From Bacteroidaceae bacterium (GTDB taxonomy: Bacteria; Bacteroidota; Bacteroidia; Bacteroidales; Bacteroidaceae), in contig JAFQBG010000010.1 of NCBI GenBank assembly GCA_017416705.1, positions 62,001-126,000 of the forward strand: DNA of 64,000 nt, read 5' to 3'. Numbering within the stretch: the first letter of the stretch is position 1; each line of letters opens with the position of its first letter. The translations under genes were made by a program, and so were the position numbers. The notes under the pieces were generated by a model. It had not been told where the DNA came from. It made no database searches and saw nothing but the letters and a program-made list of their open reading frames with translations. Shown here piece by piece: positions 17,096 through 25,738 of this stretch.

Positions 17096-18517
17096 ATGCT
17101 GTTTAATAGTCTGAATTTTATAGCCTTCTTCTTTATAGTGTTATTGTTCCTTGTTTTTGAACAATATACTACAAAACGTACCGCTGCACGAAACACATTA
17201 CTACTCATTGCAAGCTACATATTTTATGGTTGGTTTGACATTGGTTTTCTGCTTGTTTTGTTTTATGTAACAATAGTGAATTTTGTCACCGGAAGAACAT
17301 TGCTGAAAGCCACTAAAAACAAAAAAACAATTTTAGGTGTTGGCATAGTGCTTTCGTTGCTGCCGTTGCTATTCTACAAATATGCAGCCTTCGTAACAAG
17401 TAATATTTGTATGCTCCTGGGCACAACCCCACACGAGTCGTGGTTCAATGGATGGATAATGCCCATTGGAATATCCTTTTTCACATTCCAAGCACTATCC
17501 TACTCAATAGACATATATCGCGAAAAAATAACCGCAAGCAGTTCCCTCCCCGATTTCATGCTGTTTGTAGCTTTCTTCCCCACAGTTTTGTCGGGCCCCA
17601 TTGAAAAAGCCCGTAACCTACTGCCACAAATTCATTGTTATAGGAAAATAACCATTGACAATTTCATCGAAGGCGCAATAACTTTTATTTGGGGATTATT
17701 CAAGAAGATTGTCATAGCCGACAGGCTATGTGCATACGTCGATTGGGCCTATGGCAGTGCCGATTATCTGTCGGGAAGCACATTGGCATTGGCAGCCATA
17801 TTATACAGCATACAGATTTATTGCGATTTCAGCGGTTATTCCGACATGGCTTGGGGAGTGGCAAAAGCATTGGGTTTTGACGTTACGCGAAATTTCCGTT
17901 TCCCCTATTTTGCAACCACCATCAAGGAGTTCTGGCGTCGTTGGCACATATCGCTCACATCGTGGTTCACAGAGTATGTCTATTTCTCGTTGGGTGGTAA
18001 CAGGGTGCGTCTGAAAGCACGTTGGATGTTCAACATATCAATGGTTTTTGTTCTCAGCGGAATATGGCACGGTGCATCGTGGAATTTCCTTATTTGGGGT
18101 ATGCTGCACGCCCTACTCTACCTGACAGAGTACTCGTTTGGAATACACAGGAAAGGGTACGAGACACCACGAATAATGAAAATACCGGCTTGTATATTGG
18201 TTTTTATTTTGGTAACAGTTGCATGGATATTTTTCCGCATAGAGAATTTTGATAATGCCGTATTTGTTATATCAAAAATAGTTACGGACATTGTTTCTCC
18301 CATATCCACAGGAGCATCGGCATTCACATTTGTGTGCAATATGCTGTTGCTTGTTATTTTCATCACATTCGATTGGTTGTTGTACAAAAATATTTTTATT
18401 AAAGAGAACAGATTTGCCACACCGGGATATGCCAATATAACATGGGTTATCACCTTGCTGCTATTTATTGCGTTGTTCAGTGTATCGGCCGACAATTTTG
18501 TTTACTTCCAATTCTAA
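17096..18517 (+). CDS. MBOAT family O-acyltransferase (AlgI-like)
   Basis: This is a 473-residue polytopic membrane protein. It shows the MBOAT hallmarks: PIGISFFTFQALSYSIDIYR, FFPTVLSGPIEKARNLLPQ, FWRRWHISLTSWFTEYVYFS with LGGNR, and the catalytic His in VLSGIWHGASWNFLIWG. AlgI-type proteins pass acyl (mostly acetyl) groups across the inner membrane to modify exported polysaccharides. The next gene encodes a membrane-anchored SGNH-like protein, the usual partner that transfers the group to the sugar. This predicts O-acetylation of the product. Confidence 0.93.
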   Translation: MLFNSLNFIAFFFIVLLFLVFEQYTTKRTAARNTLLLIASYIFYGWFDIGFLLVLFYVTIVNFVTGRTLLKATKNKKTILGVGIVLSLLPLLFYKYAAFVTSNICMLLGTTPHESWFNGWIMPIGISFFTFQALSYSIDIYREKITASSSLPDFMLFVAFFPTVLSGPIEKARNLLPQIHCYRKITIDNFIEGAITFIWGLFKKIVIADRLCAYVDWAYGSADYLSGSTLALAAILYSIQIYCDFSGYSDMAWGVAKALGFDVTRNFRFPYFATTIKEFWRRWHISLTSWFTEYVYFSLGGNRVRLKARWMFNISMVFVLSGIWHGASWNFLIWGMLHALLYLTEYSFGIHRKGYETPRIMKIPACILVFILVTVAWIFFRIENFDNAVFVISKIVTDIVSPISTGASAFTFVCNMLLLVIFITFDWLLYKNIFIKENRFATPGYANITWVITLLLFIALFSVSADNFVYFQF

Positions 18518-18527
18518 GTCAGGATAT

Positions 18528-19421
18528 ATGAAAAAAATTAAATGGATTATAGCCATCGTAGCAATATTCTTCATCTGCGATTTTATTGTAGAACGCATAT
18601 TCTTTCATGGCGTCAATGAAATGTATGGATTGAGACAACACTCCGACATACTGTTAGTGGGACACTCACACCTGATGTTAGGCACCGACAAACAACAGAT
18701 GGAGAACGACTTAAACAAAAAAATATCGAAATATACACGCGAGGGGGTAAATGTGTCGGAACGAAAAATGATGATACAGCAATATCTCGATTCGGGTTTT
18801 GCCGATTCGCTAAAAATAGTTCTATACGGAGTGGACCTTTGCACATTTACCGGTGGTGGTCTTAGCGCAAATTCATATAAACTGTTTTATCCTTTCATAG
18901 ACGATGAAAAAATAGGCAGCTACATACGCAAGCAAGGAGGTATCGCAGACTATTGGTTGCATAAAATAGTTCGATGTACACGATACAGCGACGACGGTAT
19001 TAAGAATGGCGCAGCCCGAGGATGGATGCATAATTGGAGTAACTTGAAAAATGGTACCATTGACATTGAAGCCTATAAACAACGTCTGGAAAATGGGGAT
19101 GAGCGTCACATCCAAATGAACCCCGCACTTATTTCGGAATTTCAAGAGACCGTAAGCATTCTCACCGAGCGAGGCATAAAAGTAGTATTGGTGAACACCC
19201 CTACACTTGACTTGCTGAACGATTTTGAACCGGAGAAATTCCAAATGATGGTACAATGGTTTCAAAAATTTGCCTACAACAACCCATTGGTAGAATATTG
19301 GGACTACAATCCACAATACTCCCACCGTCATGAACTGTTCTATGACCGCTTGCATCTGAACGCAAAAGGGCAAAAAGTAATAAGCAAGGAAATCACAAAC
19401 CAATTAAAGCACATTCTCTGA
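18528..19421 (+). CDS. Membrane-anchored SGNH-like protein, partner of the MBOAT acyltransferase
   Basis: This is a 297-residue protein with one N-terminal membrane helix (about residues 5-22) and a periplasmic domain. The block I-like motif VGHSHLMLG places a candidate nucleophile at Ser47, and the C-terminal DRLHLN has Asp273 and His276 in the DxxH arrangement. These fit AlgJ/AlgX- or DltD-like SGNH transferases that work with MBOAT proteins. I prefer the ATG at 18528 because it opens directly into the membrane helix. An upstream in-frame ATG at 18468 would add 20 unrelated residues inside the MBOAT gene. The stop overlaps the next start by one base. Confidence 0.75.
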   Translation: MKKIKWIIAIVAIFFICDFIVERIFFHGVNEMYGLRQHSDILLVGHSHLMLGTDKQQMENDLNKKISKYTREGVNVSERKMMIQQYLDSGFADSLKIVLYGVDLCTFTGGGLSANSYKLFYPFIDDEKIGSYIRKQGGIADYWLHKIVRCTRYSDDGIKNGAARGWMHNWSNLKNGTIDIEAYKQRLENGDERHIQMNPALISEFQETVSILTERGIKVVLVNTPTLDLLNDFEPEKFQMMVQWFQKFAYNNPLVEYWDYNPQYSHRHELFYDRLHLNAKGQKVISKEITNQLKHIL

Positions 19422-20605
19422 TGAAAAAATATATAGAAAGTTTTAAACAGTTAGCCGGTGCCGGTGGTATATGTGGTGTATTATTAATTATAAGGCCACT
19501 GATATACTTTTTATTCTCACGCAAAAGGGACCTGAATGCATATTCCTCGGTAGATGCATCGGCACTTATTTTCATCCTATATGCATTTATATGCTTTTTT
19601 ATTGCATTTAAAACGCTAAACAAAGAAAAATCCTCGTTTAGCAAATTACTGATGACAAGCACACCGCTTATATGGTTTATTATATATACTATATATGGAG
19701 CTATAAGCATGATTTGGAGTGTTAACTTTGCACTTACAGGATTTCGTGCATTTGAATGTATGGCAATGATTTTGCTTATAGTAGCTGTTATGCAACGCCT
19801 GTTTACCACATGTAGTTTAGAGAAAATAATAGATTGGACTATTTTATTTGTCACTGTTGACATCGTATTCTCTTTGGCAAGAACCATACAATGGACAACT
19901 AACATTGGAGTTTTAGTGGAATCATCACAAATGATGAGTACAGTGTTTTTCTTTATGGCATTGTATTACCCAAGAAAAAAATGGTATCATTACCTAATTA
20001 TCATAATGGCGATATTTTCCGGTTCAACAGTTGCCTATATAGGAATGGCAGCCGGCAGTATAAGCATATTGTGGCGAAAAACAAAATTTAAGCCAATCAT
20101 TCTATTGGGAGTAATGTTGGCAACCTTTGCTATATGTGTCATTGGTCCCGAGAAAGTACTCAAAGAAACCGTATTCCATGATAAAAAGACTATATCCATA
20201 GAAGAAACAAGTGGTAGAGACCATTTAATGGAAGTTACAATAGAAACAGTAGAAAATTTCCCATTAGGATTAGGTTTCTTTGCAGGCGAGCCTGCTATAT
20301 TCTATGCAAAAGGATTGTCGGCAATTAACGCCCATAATTCACTTTTCAGTGCCGGTATTGGTTTAGGTTATCCGGGTATAATTATCATGATACTATTTTT
20401 AGCAGGAGTAGGTTTTACCGTTTTCAGTAAAAAAATACCACCACATTACAAAGCGTCACTTATGGGTTGTTTCTTTGTGGGCTTTACACATTGCATGGGT
20501 AACCCGGCATTAGGTTCACGCGTGTATGGAGCATGGTTACCTATTACATATCTGTTTATATTAATTTGTAGTTTTTATGTATATGGAAAATATAAAAGCA
20601 ATTAA
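19421..20605 (+). CDS. Wzy-like O-antigen polymerase/ligase family membrane protein
   Basis: This is a 394-residue protein with about 10-11 hydrophobic segments. A soluble loop between late helices contains SGRDHLMEVTIETVENFPLGLGF and INAHNSLFSAGIGLGYPG. The latter resembles the conserved HN region of the Wzy_C/O-antigen ligase family. It probably polymerises flipped repeat units in the periplasm under control of the Wzc-like protein. It overlaps the preceding gene by one base and the next by 29 bases, indicating strong coupling. No other polymerase candidate exists in the locus. Confidence 0.85.
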   Translation: MKKYIESFKQLAGAGGICGVLLIIRPLIYFLFSRKRDLNAYSSVDASALIFILYAFICFFIAFKTLNKEKSSFSKLLMTSTPLIWFIIYTIYGAISMIWSVNFALTGFRAFECMAMILLIVAVMQRLFTTCSLEKIIDWTILFVTVDIVFSLARTIQWTTNIGVLVESSQMMSTVFFFMALYYPRKKWYHYLIIIMAIFSGSTVAYIGMAAGSISILWRKTKFKPIILLGVMLATFAICVIGPEKVLKETVFHDKKTISIEETSGRDHLMEVTIETVENFPLGLGFFAGEPAIFYAKGLSAINAHNSLFSAGIGLGYPGIIIMILFLAGVGFTVFSKKIPPHYKASLMGCFFVGFTHCMGNPALGSRVYGAWLPITYLFILICSFYVYGKYKSN

Positions 20606-21770
20606 AGAACCTAAAATCGTTTGGGTTACACGTAGTTTCCTTGATTATAGAATACCTGTATATGCAGAGCTTAATAAGCTGTGCAAAGGGAAACTAACTA
20701 TAATATATAATGGCGAGGTAGTACCTGAAAACGTACAAAATAAAGCTAAAAAGATATTAGGCAAGAATGTCATACCTATGACAGGGGAATTAAAAATAAA
20801 AAGCAAAAATCAAAGCTACTCAAACGTAGCAAATAAGGGTTTTAGAATTCCATTTCAGCCGAACCTGATAAAAACAATCCGCAGGCTAAAACCGGATGTA
20901 ATTGTTTCTGATGGTTTTTTTCAATGGACATACGCCGCTTTATGGGTACGAATGTTTAATATGCGAAGAATTAAACATGTCATGTGTTATGAGAAGACAT
21001 CGCATACGGAACGAAATGCCGGAAAACTACGAACATGGTACAGGAAATTTGTATCGCGATGGATAGATGCAATAGATTGCAATGGTGTTTTAACAAAAGA
21101 ATATATTCAGAATTTAGGATACAAAAAGAAACTTACATTGGGACACATGACTGCCGATATAGATGGAATATTAAAAAACATCGAAAAGGTTTCAGAAGTA
21201 GAAATTGCTGATGTAAAGAATAAATATCAATTATCAGGTGTTAACTTTATATATGTAGGGCGTCTAATTCCATTAAAAGGCATTATTGAATTATTGAGTG
21301 CGTGGAAAGATGCTAAAATAACCGATGCCTCACTAATGTTGGTTGGCGATGGAGAACAACGCAAAGAAATAGAAGACTACATAGCAACACATAATCTTAA
21401 TACCGTAAAACTCATAGGGCGCATTGAATATGATAAATTAAGTCCTTATTATAAAAGTGCTGATTGTTTTATAATTCCGACATTGGAAGACAACTGGAGT
21501 CTTGTTGTGCCCGAAGCCATGGCATGTGGTCTGCCTATTGCTTGTTCCATATACAATGGTTGTCATCCGGAATTGGTTAAGCCCGAAAATGGCTGGACTT
21601 TTGATCCTCTTAATAAAGAAAATACAATACAAATGTTAAAAGAGATAATATCAAATAAGGCAAAACTGAAAGAAATGGGTTGCAATTCAAAAAAAATAGT
21701 ATCGCATCATACGCCACAACATGCAGCCGCAGGAATTTTAGAAGCATGTAAGTTTGTATTAAATAATTAA
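20577..21770 (+). CDS. GT4 family glycosyltransferase
   Basis: This is a 397-residue GT-B fold enzyme. The C-terminal domain shows the GT4 signature: YVGRLIPLKGIIELLSAW, LMLVGDGEQRKEIEDYI, LIGRIEYDKLSPYYKSADCF, and ETSWxE-like DNWSLVVPEAMACGLP containing the donor-binding glutamate. The N-terminal acceptor domain is AT-rich and diverged. The first ATG overlaps the polymerase gene by 29 bases. A second in-frame ATG six bases downstream is an equally plausible start. Confidence 0.9.
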   Translation: MYMENIKAIKEPKIVWVTRSFLDYRIPVYAELNKLCKGKLTIIYNGEVVPENVQNKAKKILGKNVIPMTGELKIKSKNQSYSNVANKGFRIPFQPNLIKTIRRLKPDVIVSDGFFQWTYAALWVRMFNMRRIKHVMCYEKTSHTERNAGKLRTWYRKFVSRWIDAIDCNGVLTKEYIQNLGYKKKLTLGHMTADIDGILKNIEKVSEVEIADVKNKYQLSGVNFIYVGRLIPLKGIIELLSAWKDAKITDASLMLVGDGEQRKEIEDYIATHNLNTVKLIGRIEYDKLSPYYKSADCFIIPTLEDNWSLVVPEAMACGLPIACSIYNGCHPELVKPENGWTFDPLNKENTIQMLKEIISNKAKLKEMGCNSKKIVSHHTPQHAAAGILEACKFVLNN

Positions 21771-21774
21771 AATC

Positions 21775-22650
21775 ATGTATCGTAATAATTTCGTAAAAGA
21801 GATATGTTATAAATTATTGTCTCTTTTGCCCGACAAACTATTTATTCAGTTAAAGTTTTTCAAGAACTTCCATCGTTTGCCGAATTTAAAGCATCCAAAA
21901 ACATTTAACGAAAAACTGCAATGGCTTAAACTATATGACCGCAACCCATACTACACAAAATTAGTAGATAAATACGAAGTTAAAAAAATTGTAGCAGAGC
22001 TAATTGGTGAGCAATATATTATCCCCACACTTGGAGTCTGGGACAGCGCCGAGGATATTGATTTTGAAAAACTACCCGATAAATTTGTACTGAAAGCAAC
22101 CCACGACAGCGGTAGGGTTATAATTTGCAAAGACAAATCGAAATTGGACATAGCAAAAGCAAGGGAGGATATGGCATATTCGCTAAAACGCGATTTCTAT
22201 GCCCTGACACGCGAATGGCCATACAAGAATGTACCGCGGCGCATAATAGCCGAGGCTTTCATTGAGGACAAAAGTGGCGACCTTAAAGACTATAAATTCT
22301 TCTGTTTCAACGGCAAGGTAGAATTTTTCAAAGTCGATTTCGATCGTTTCACCGGACATAAAGCAAACTACTACGACACCAATTGGAATATACAGCCTTT
22401 CGAGGAGATAGTATGTCCATCGGACAAAAGCCAAATACATGAAAAACCTGAAAATTTCGATAAAATGATAGAATTTGCCGAAATTTTAGCCAAGGGGCTG
22501 CCTTTTTCGCGCATAGACTTCTATAACAACGAAGGAAATATCTATTTTGGCGAAACAACATTCTTCCCAAATTCAGGAATGGGAAAATTTAACCCCGAAG
22601 AGGCCGACAATAAATTAGGCGCACTTATTAAACTCCCAACAGATAAATAG
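21775..22650 (+). CDS. TupA-like ATP-grasp protein
   Basis: This 291-residue protein matches the TupA-like ATP-grasp family found in polysaccharide clusters. Recognisable segments are FNEKLQWLKLYDRNPYYTKL, VDKYEVKKIV, DKFVLKATHDSGRVIICKDK (nucleotide-binding lysine) and DYKFFCFNGKVEFFKVDFDR. The C-terminal FSRIDFYNNEGNIYFGETTF holds the metal-binding Asp and Glu. ATP-grasp enzymes join a carboxylate to an amine through an acyl phosphate. Here one possible role is amidating a uronic acid of the polymer with an amino compound, but that is inference. It lies between the two GT4 genes. Confidence 0.82.
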   Translation: MYRNNFVKEICYKLLSLLPDKLFIQLKFFKNFHRLPNLKHPKTFNEKLQWLKLYDRNPYYTKLVDKYEVKKIVAELIGEQYIIPTLGVWDSAEDIDFEKLPDKFVLKATHDSGRVIICKDKSKLDIAKAREDMAYSLKRDFYALTREWPYKNVPRRIIAEAFIEDKSGDLKDYKFFCFNGKVEFFKVDFDRFTGHKANYYDTNWNIQPFEEIVCPSDKSQIHEKPENFDKMIEFAEILAKGLPFSRIDFYNNEGNIYFGETTFFPNSGMGKFNPEEADNKLGALIKLPTDK

Positions 22651-22684
22651 AATACTACAAAATTCCCACAAAAAAGCTAAAACG

Positions 22685-23866
22685 ATGAAAGTTCTATATA
22701 TACACAATGAATACTCGCGCCCAAGTGGCGAAGAACACGCTTCGGGCGAAATAGTTGACCTATTGCGCGAGCATGGGCATGAAGTTCGATGGTTCAAAAG
22801 AAGTTCGGCAGAAATTGCAAACAGCAAAATGGGAATGATAAAATCGTTCTTCACCGGCATATACAATTTTTCCAGTGCAAAAGAATTGGAAAAGGTACTT
22901 TTGGAATACAAGCCCGACATTGTGCAGGTGCAAAACCTATACCCCCTTATTTCCACATCCATATTCAAGCCGCTAAAAAAACACAAAATACCTGTGGTGA
23001 TGCGTTGCCCCAACTATCGTCTGTTTTGCCCCAACGGGCTATGCCTTGACAACAGCGGCGATGTGTGCGAAAAATGTTGGGGAAAAGGAAAAGAACTATG
23101 GTGCGTGCGAAAAAACTGCGTGAACAGCAATTTATTCAAGAGCATAGGCTATGCTGCTCGCAACGCATACGGGCGCATAAGTAAAAATATACTAAATGGA
23201 GTAAATGTATTCATTGTACAATCCGAGTTTCAGAAAAAGAAATTCGAGTCACAAGGCATTCCGTCGCACAGAATAGGTATTCTACCCGGCATTGCCCCCG
23301 TTGTTACAGACAACGAGAACGACAAAATAGGAGAAGACGTTGTATTCGTTGGGCGTGTAAGTGCCGAAAAAGGTATATATGAATTTATTGATGCTGCACG
23401 CTCACTGCCCAACATACCATTTAAAGTAGCCGGTAGCCTCGACGAATCATTCAAAATGCCCAAGGAACTACCTGCAAATATAGAATTTGTTGGTTTTTGC
23501 AAAGGAGAGGCACTTAACGATTTATACAGAAAGGCACGCATAATTGTAGTGCCAAGCAAATGGTATGAAGGATTTCCGAATGTAATTGTGCGTGCCATGT
23601 TGCTTAAACGCCCTGTGATAACAACGAACATTGGCGCCATGCAATCTATTATAGACAATGGTATAAATGGACTATTGATACCACCCGCCGACTCGCTTGC
23701 ACTGACAAAGGCCGTAAATGACTTATGGAACAACGCCGACCTTTGCACCGACATGGGTATAAAAGGACGGGAAAAAGCCGATGCACTATATTCCAGAGAG
23801 GAAATATATAATACCCTGATGGATATTTATAATAGAGCAAAAGAAAACAGAGACACTATCGGATAA
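22685..23866 (+). CDS. GT4 family glycosyltransferase
   Basis: This is a 393-residue GT-B enzyme beginning MKVLYIHNEYSRPSGEEHASG. A cysteine-rich insertion (CPNYRLFCPNGLCLDNSGDV followed by CEKCWGKG and CVRKNC, about residues 105-142) probably binds a metal and is known from a subgroup of GT4 proteins. The donor domain is complete: FVGRVSAEKGIYEFIDAARS, FVGFCKGEALNDLYRKARI, WYEGFPNVIVRAMLLKRPVI. It follows the ATP-grasp gene by 34 bases. Confidence 0.9.
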   Translation: MKVLYIHNEYSRPSGEEHASGEIVDLLREHGHEVRWFKRSSAEIANSKMGMIKSFFTGIYNFSSAKELEKVLLEYKPDIVQVQNLYPLISTSIFKPLKKHKIPVVMRCPNYRLFCPNGLCLDNSGDVCEKCWGKGKELWCVRKNCVNSNLFKSIGYAARNAYGRISKNILNGVNVFIVQSEFQKKKFESQGIPSHRIGILPGIAPVVTDNENDKIGEDVVFVGRVSAEKGIYEFIDAARSLPNIPFKVAGSLDESFKMPKELPANIEFVGFCKGEALNDLYRKARIIVVPSKWYEGFPNVIVRAMLLKRPVITTNIGAMQSIIDNGINGLLIPPADSLALTKAVNDLWNNADLCTDMGIKGREKADALYSREEIYNTLMDIYNRAKENRDTIG

Positions 23867-23892
23867 TAAGTGATAACATAATAGAATATCAA

Positions 23893-24918
23893 ATGTCACA
23901 AATAAAAACAAGACAAAGTAATTTTGAACTATTGAGAATAATATCAATGCTATTAGTTCTTTTAGTTCATTACACAGCAGGAAGGCAGTTATATCCAATT
24001 TACGATATAGAAGGAGATTTGTTAATAGGTAATCTATTCCACACCGGAATTAATTTAGAATTAAAAAGTATTAGTATAGTCTGTGTTAATTGCTTTATAT
24101 TTATTTCGGGATATTGGGGAATAAAATTCAAACTACGTTCTTTTAGCAATCTTATGTTCCAAATGATATTTTGGAGTATTGCATGTGTAGTCATGTCAAT
24201 AGCAACCGGATATAATGCATCGAATATTTCATTTAATTCTTATATAAGCAGTATTATATGGGGATGGTTTCCCACCGGATATTTAATTCTTTTTGTATTC
24301 TCACCTATTTTAAATTCTTTTATTAAACAGTGTAGCGAAAAAGAACTTTTAAAATATATTATTCTTTTCTATCTACTAAGCACAATAGGAGGCTATTTAT
24401 TGGGTTTCCACGATTTTAGAAAAGGAATGAGCGCAATAAGTCTTATGGGATTATATCTTATAGGCGCCTATTTAAGAATAACAACATTAAAAATATTTAC
24501 ACTTAAAGCAAAATATGATTTATTGTTATATTTTGGATTAGGATTAGGAATGGTTCTTTTCAATTTACTGCTACTATTTATAGGAGTAAAATCATCGCCA
24601 TACGGATACTTAAACCCTATAATTATACTAATGTCAATATATCTATTCCTTTTCTTTAAGAAAATAGATATAGGACATATTAGGATCATTAATTTTCTAG
24701 CAGCGTCGGCCTTCTCTATATACCTATTCCACTGCAACTTGTTCATGGGAGATTTTGTTACAAATATGTGGAAGGAAATAAATAGCACATTTGGATTTTA
24801 TGGTTCAATATTTGTTACACTATTATCTTTCATTGCAATATATCTGTTCTGTGTACTCATTGACCAGATACGTATTTTCATATATAAATATATTGAAAAG
24901 GGTTTTATTAAAAATTAG
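23893..24918 (+). CDS. Acyltransferase-3 family membrane protein (OafA/WecH-like)
   Basis: This is a 341-residue protein with about ten hydrophobic segments. The N-terminus RQSNFELLRIISMLLVLLVH contains the family's ELLRxxxxxxVxxxH motif with the essential His. Later segments (INFLAASAFSIYLFHCNLFM) match the conserved C-terminal region. These proteins transfer acyl groups, usually acetyl, to sugars. It is the second acylation system in the locus beside the MBOAT/SGNH pair. The gene is strongly AT-rich, like the middle of the locus. Confidence 0.88.
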   Translation: MSQIKTRQSNFELLRIISMLLVLLVHYTAGRQLYPIYDIEGDLLIGNLFHTGINLELKSISIVCVNCFIFISGYWGIKFKLRSFSNLMFQMIFWSIACVVMSIATGYNASNISFNSYISSIIWGWFPTGYLILFVFSPILNSFIKQCSEKELLKYIILFYLLSTIGGYLLGFHDFRKGMSAISLMGLYLIGAYLRITTLKIFTLKAKYDLLLYFGLGLGMVLFNLLLLFIGVKSSPYGYLNPIIILMSIYLFLFFKKIDIGHIRIINFLAASAFSIYLFHCNLFMGDFVTNMWKEINSTFGFYGSIFVTLLSFIAIYLFCVLIDQIRIFIYKYIEKGFIKN

Positions 24919-24947
24919 AAATATCCATATTAACAGTTGTATAACAT

Positions 24948-25703
24948 ATGGAAAAATACTTCGACATACGATATGAATTTGATGTGCCCACTGTGCATAG
25001 GCATATACAGGAGCACATAGAAAGAGAGGAACCGCAATATATTTGTGTGGCCGATGGCAATATACTTAACATGGTGTACCACGACGAGGAGTATCGCAAA
25101 GTGATAGACGAGAGTATGTTTTCCATTTGCGACAGTAGCTGGGTGCCTATCTTCGTTAAATGGATATATGGACATAATTACAGTCACTATTGCGGCAGTG
25201 ATATTTTCATTGACATTGTACGCAGCAGGAAGCATCGCATGATATTCTTGGGTACTCGACAGAAAGTATTGGATGCGCTGAAAGAGAACTTGCAAAAGGA
25301 AAACCCCGACATTGCCGATATGAAATTTTGCGAACTGCCATTCTGCAATGTCGAGGATTTCGATTACAAGGGCATTGCGCAGATGATTAACGACGACGGC
25401 GCGGATATTATATGGGTGGCTCTTGGTGCGCCTAAGCAGGAGATATTTATGAACAGACTTAAACCACACCTAAAAAAAGGCGTGGCTATTGCCATTGGAG
25501 CGGCGTTTAATTTTTATAGTGGCATGGCCGATGCCCCGCAACGATGCCCCGAATGGATGAGAAAATGCCATTTGGAATTTGTGCATCGCATATTCAAAGA
25601 GCCGAAAAAACAGATTAAACGGTGCTACGGCATCATTACCACCCTACCACGAATATTGTGGAAGGAAAGAAACCATAAATTAGCAACAGCCACTCATAAA
25701 TAG
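24948..25703 (+). CDS. WecG/TagA/CpsF family glycosyltransferase (GT26)
   Basis: This 251-residue transferase contains the family core: YICVADGNILNMVYHDEEYR, DSSWVPIFVKW, HRMIFLGTRQKVLDALKENL, the hallmark DIIWVALGAPKQEIFMNR and GAAFNFYSGMADAPQRCPEW. Family members (WecG, TagA) add the second sugar to an undecaprenyl-linked HexNAc. Its presence suggests that an unlinked WecA-like enzyme starts the repeat unit. It is the last gene of the operon. Its final codons form one arm of the hairpin at 25673-25725. Confidence 0.92.
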   Translation: MEKYFDIRYEFDVPTVHRHIQEHIEREEPQYICVADGNILNMVYHDEEYRKVIDESMFSICDSSWVPIFVKWIYGHNYSHYCGSDIFIDIVRSRKHRMIFLGTRQKVLDALKENLQKENPDIADMKFCELPFCNVEDFDYKGIAQMINDDGADIIWVALGAPKQEIFMNRLKPHLKKGVAIAIGAAFNFYSGMADAPQRCPEWMRKCHLEFVHRIFKEPKKQIKRCYGIITTLPRILWKERNHKLATATHK

Positions 25704-25725
25704 AGTGGCTGTTGCTAATTTATGG
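25673..25725. terminator. Perfect 23-bp hairpin ending the exopolysaccharide operon
   Basis: The arms 25673-25695 and 25703-25725 are exact reverse complements around a 7-base loop (ataaata). The left arm overlaps the last codons of the GT26 gene, and the stop codon lies in the loop. The convergent gene ends at 25739, so the hairpin probably terminates both transcripts. Confidence 0.85.
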
Positions 25726-25738
25726 CATTATATACAAG

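Noticed and set aside
18468-18527. Upstream ATG for the SGNH-like gene
   Set aside because: It would place 20 residues without similarity before the membrane anchor, wholly within the MBOAT gene. The ATG at 18528 fits the anchor directly.
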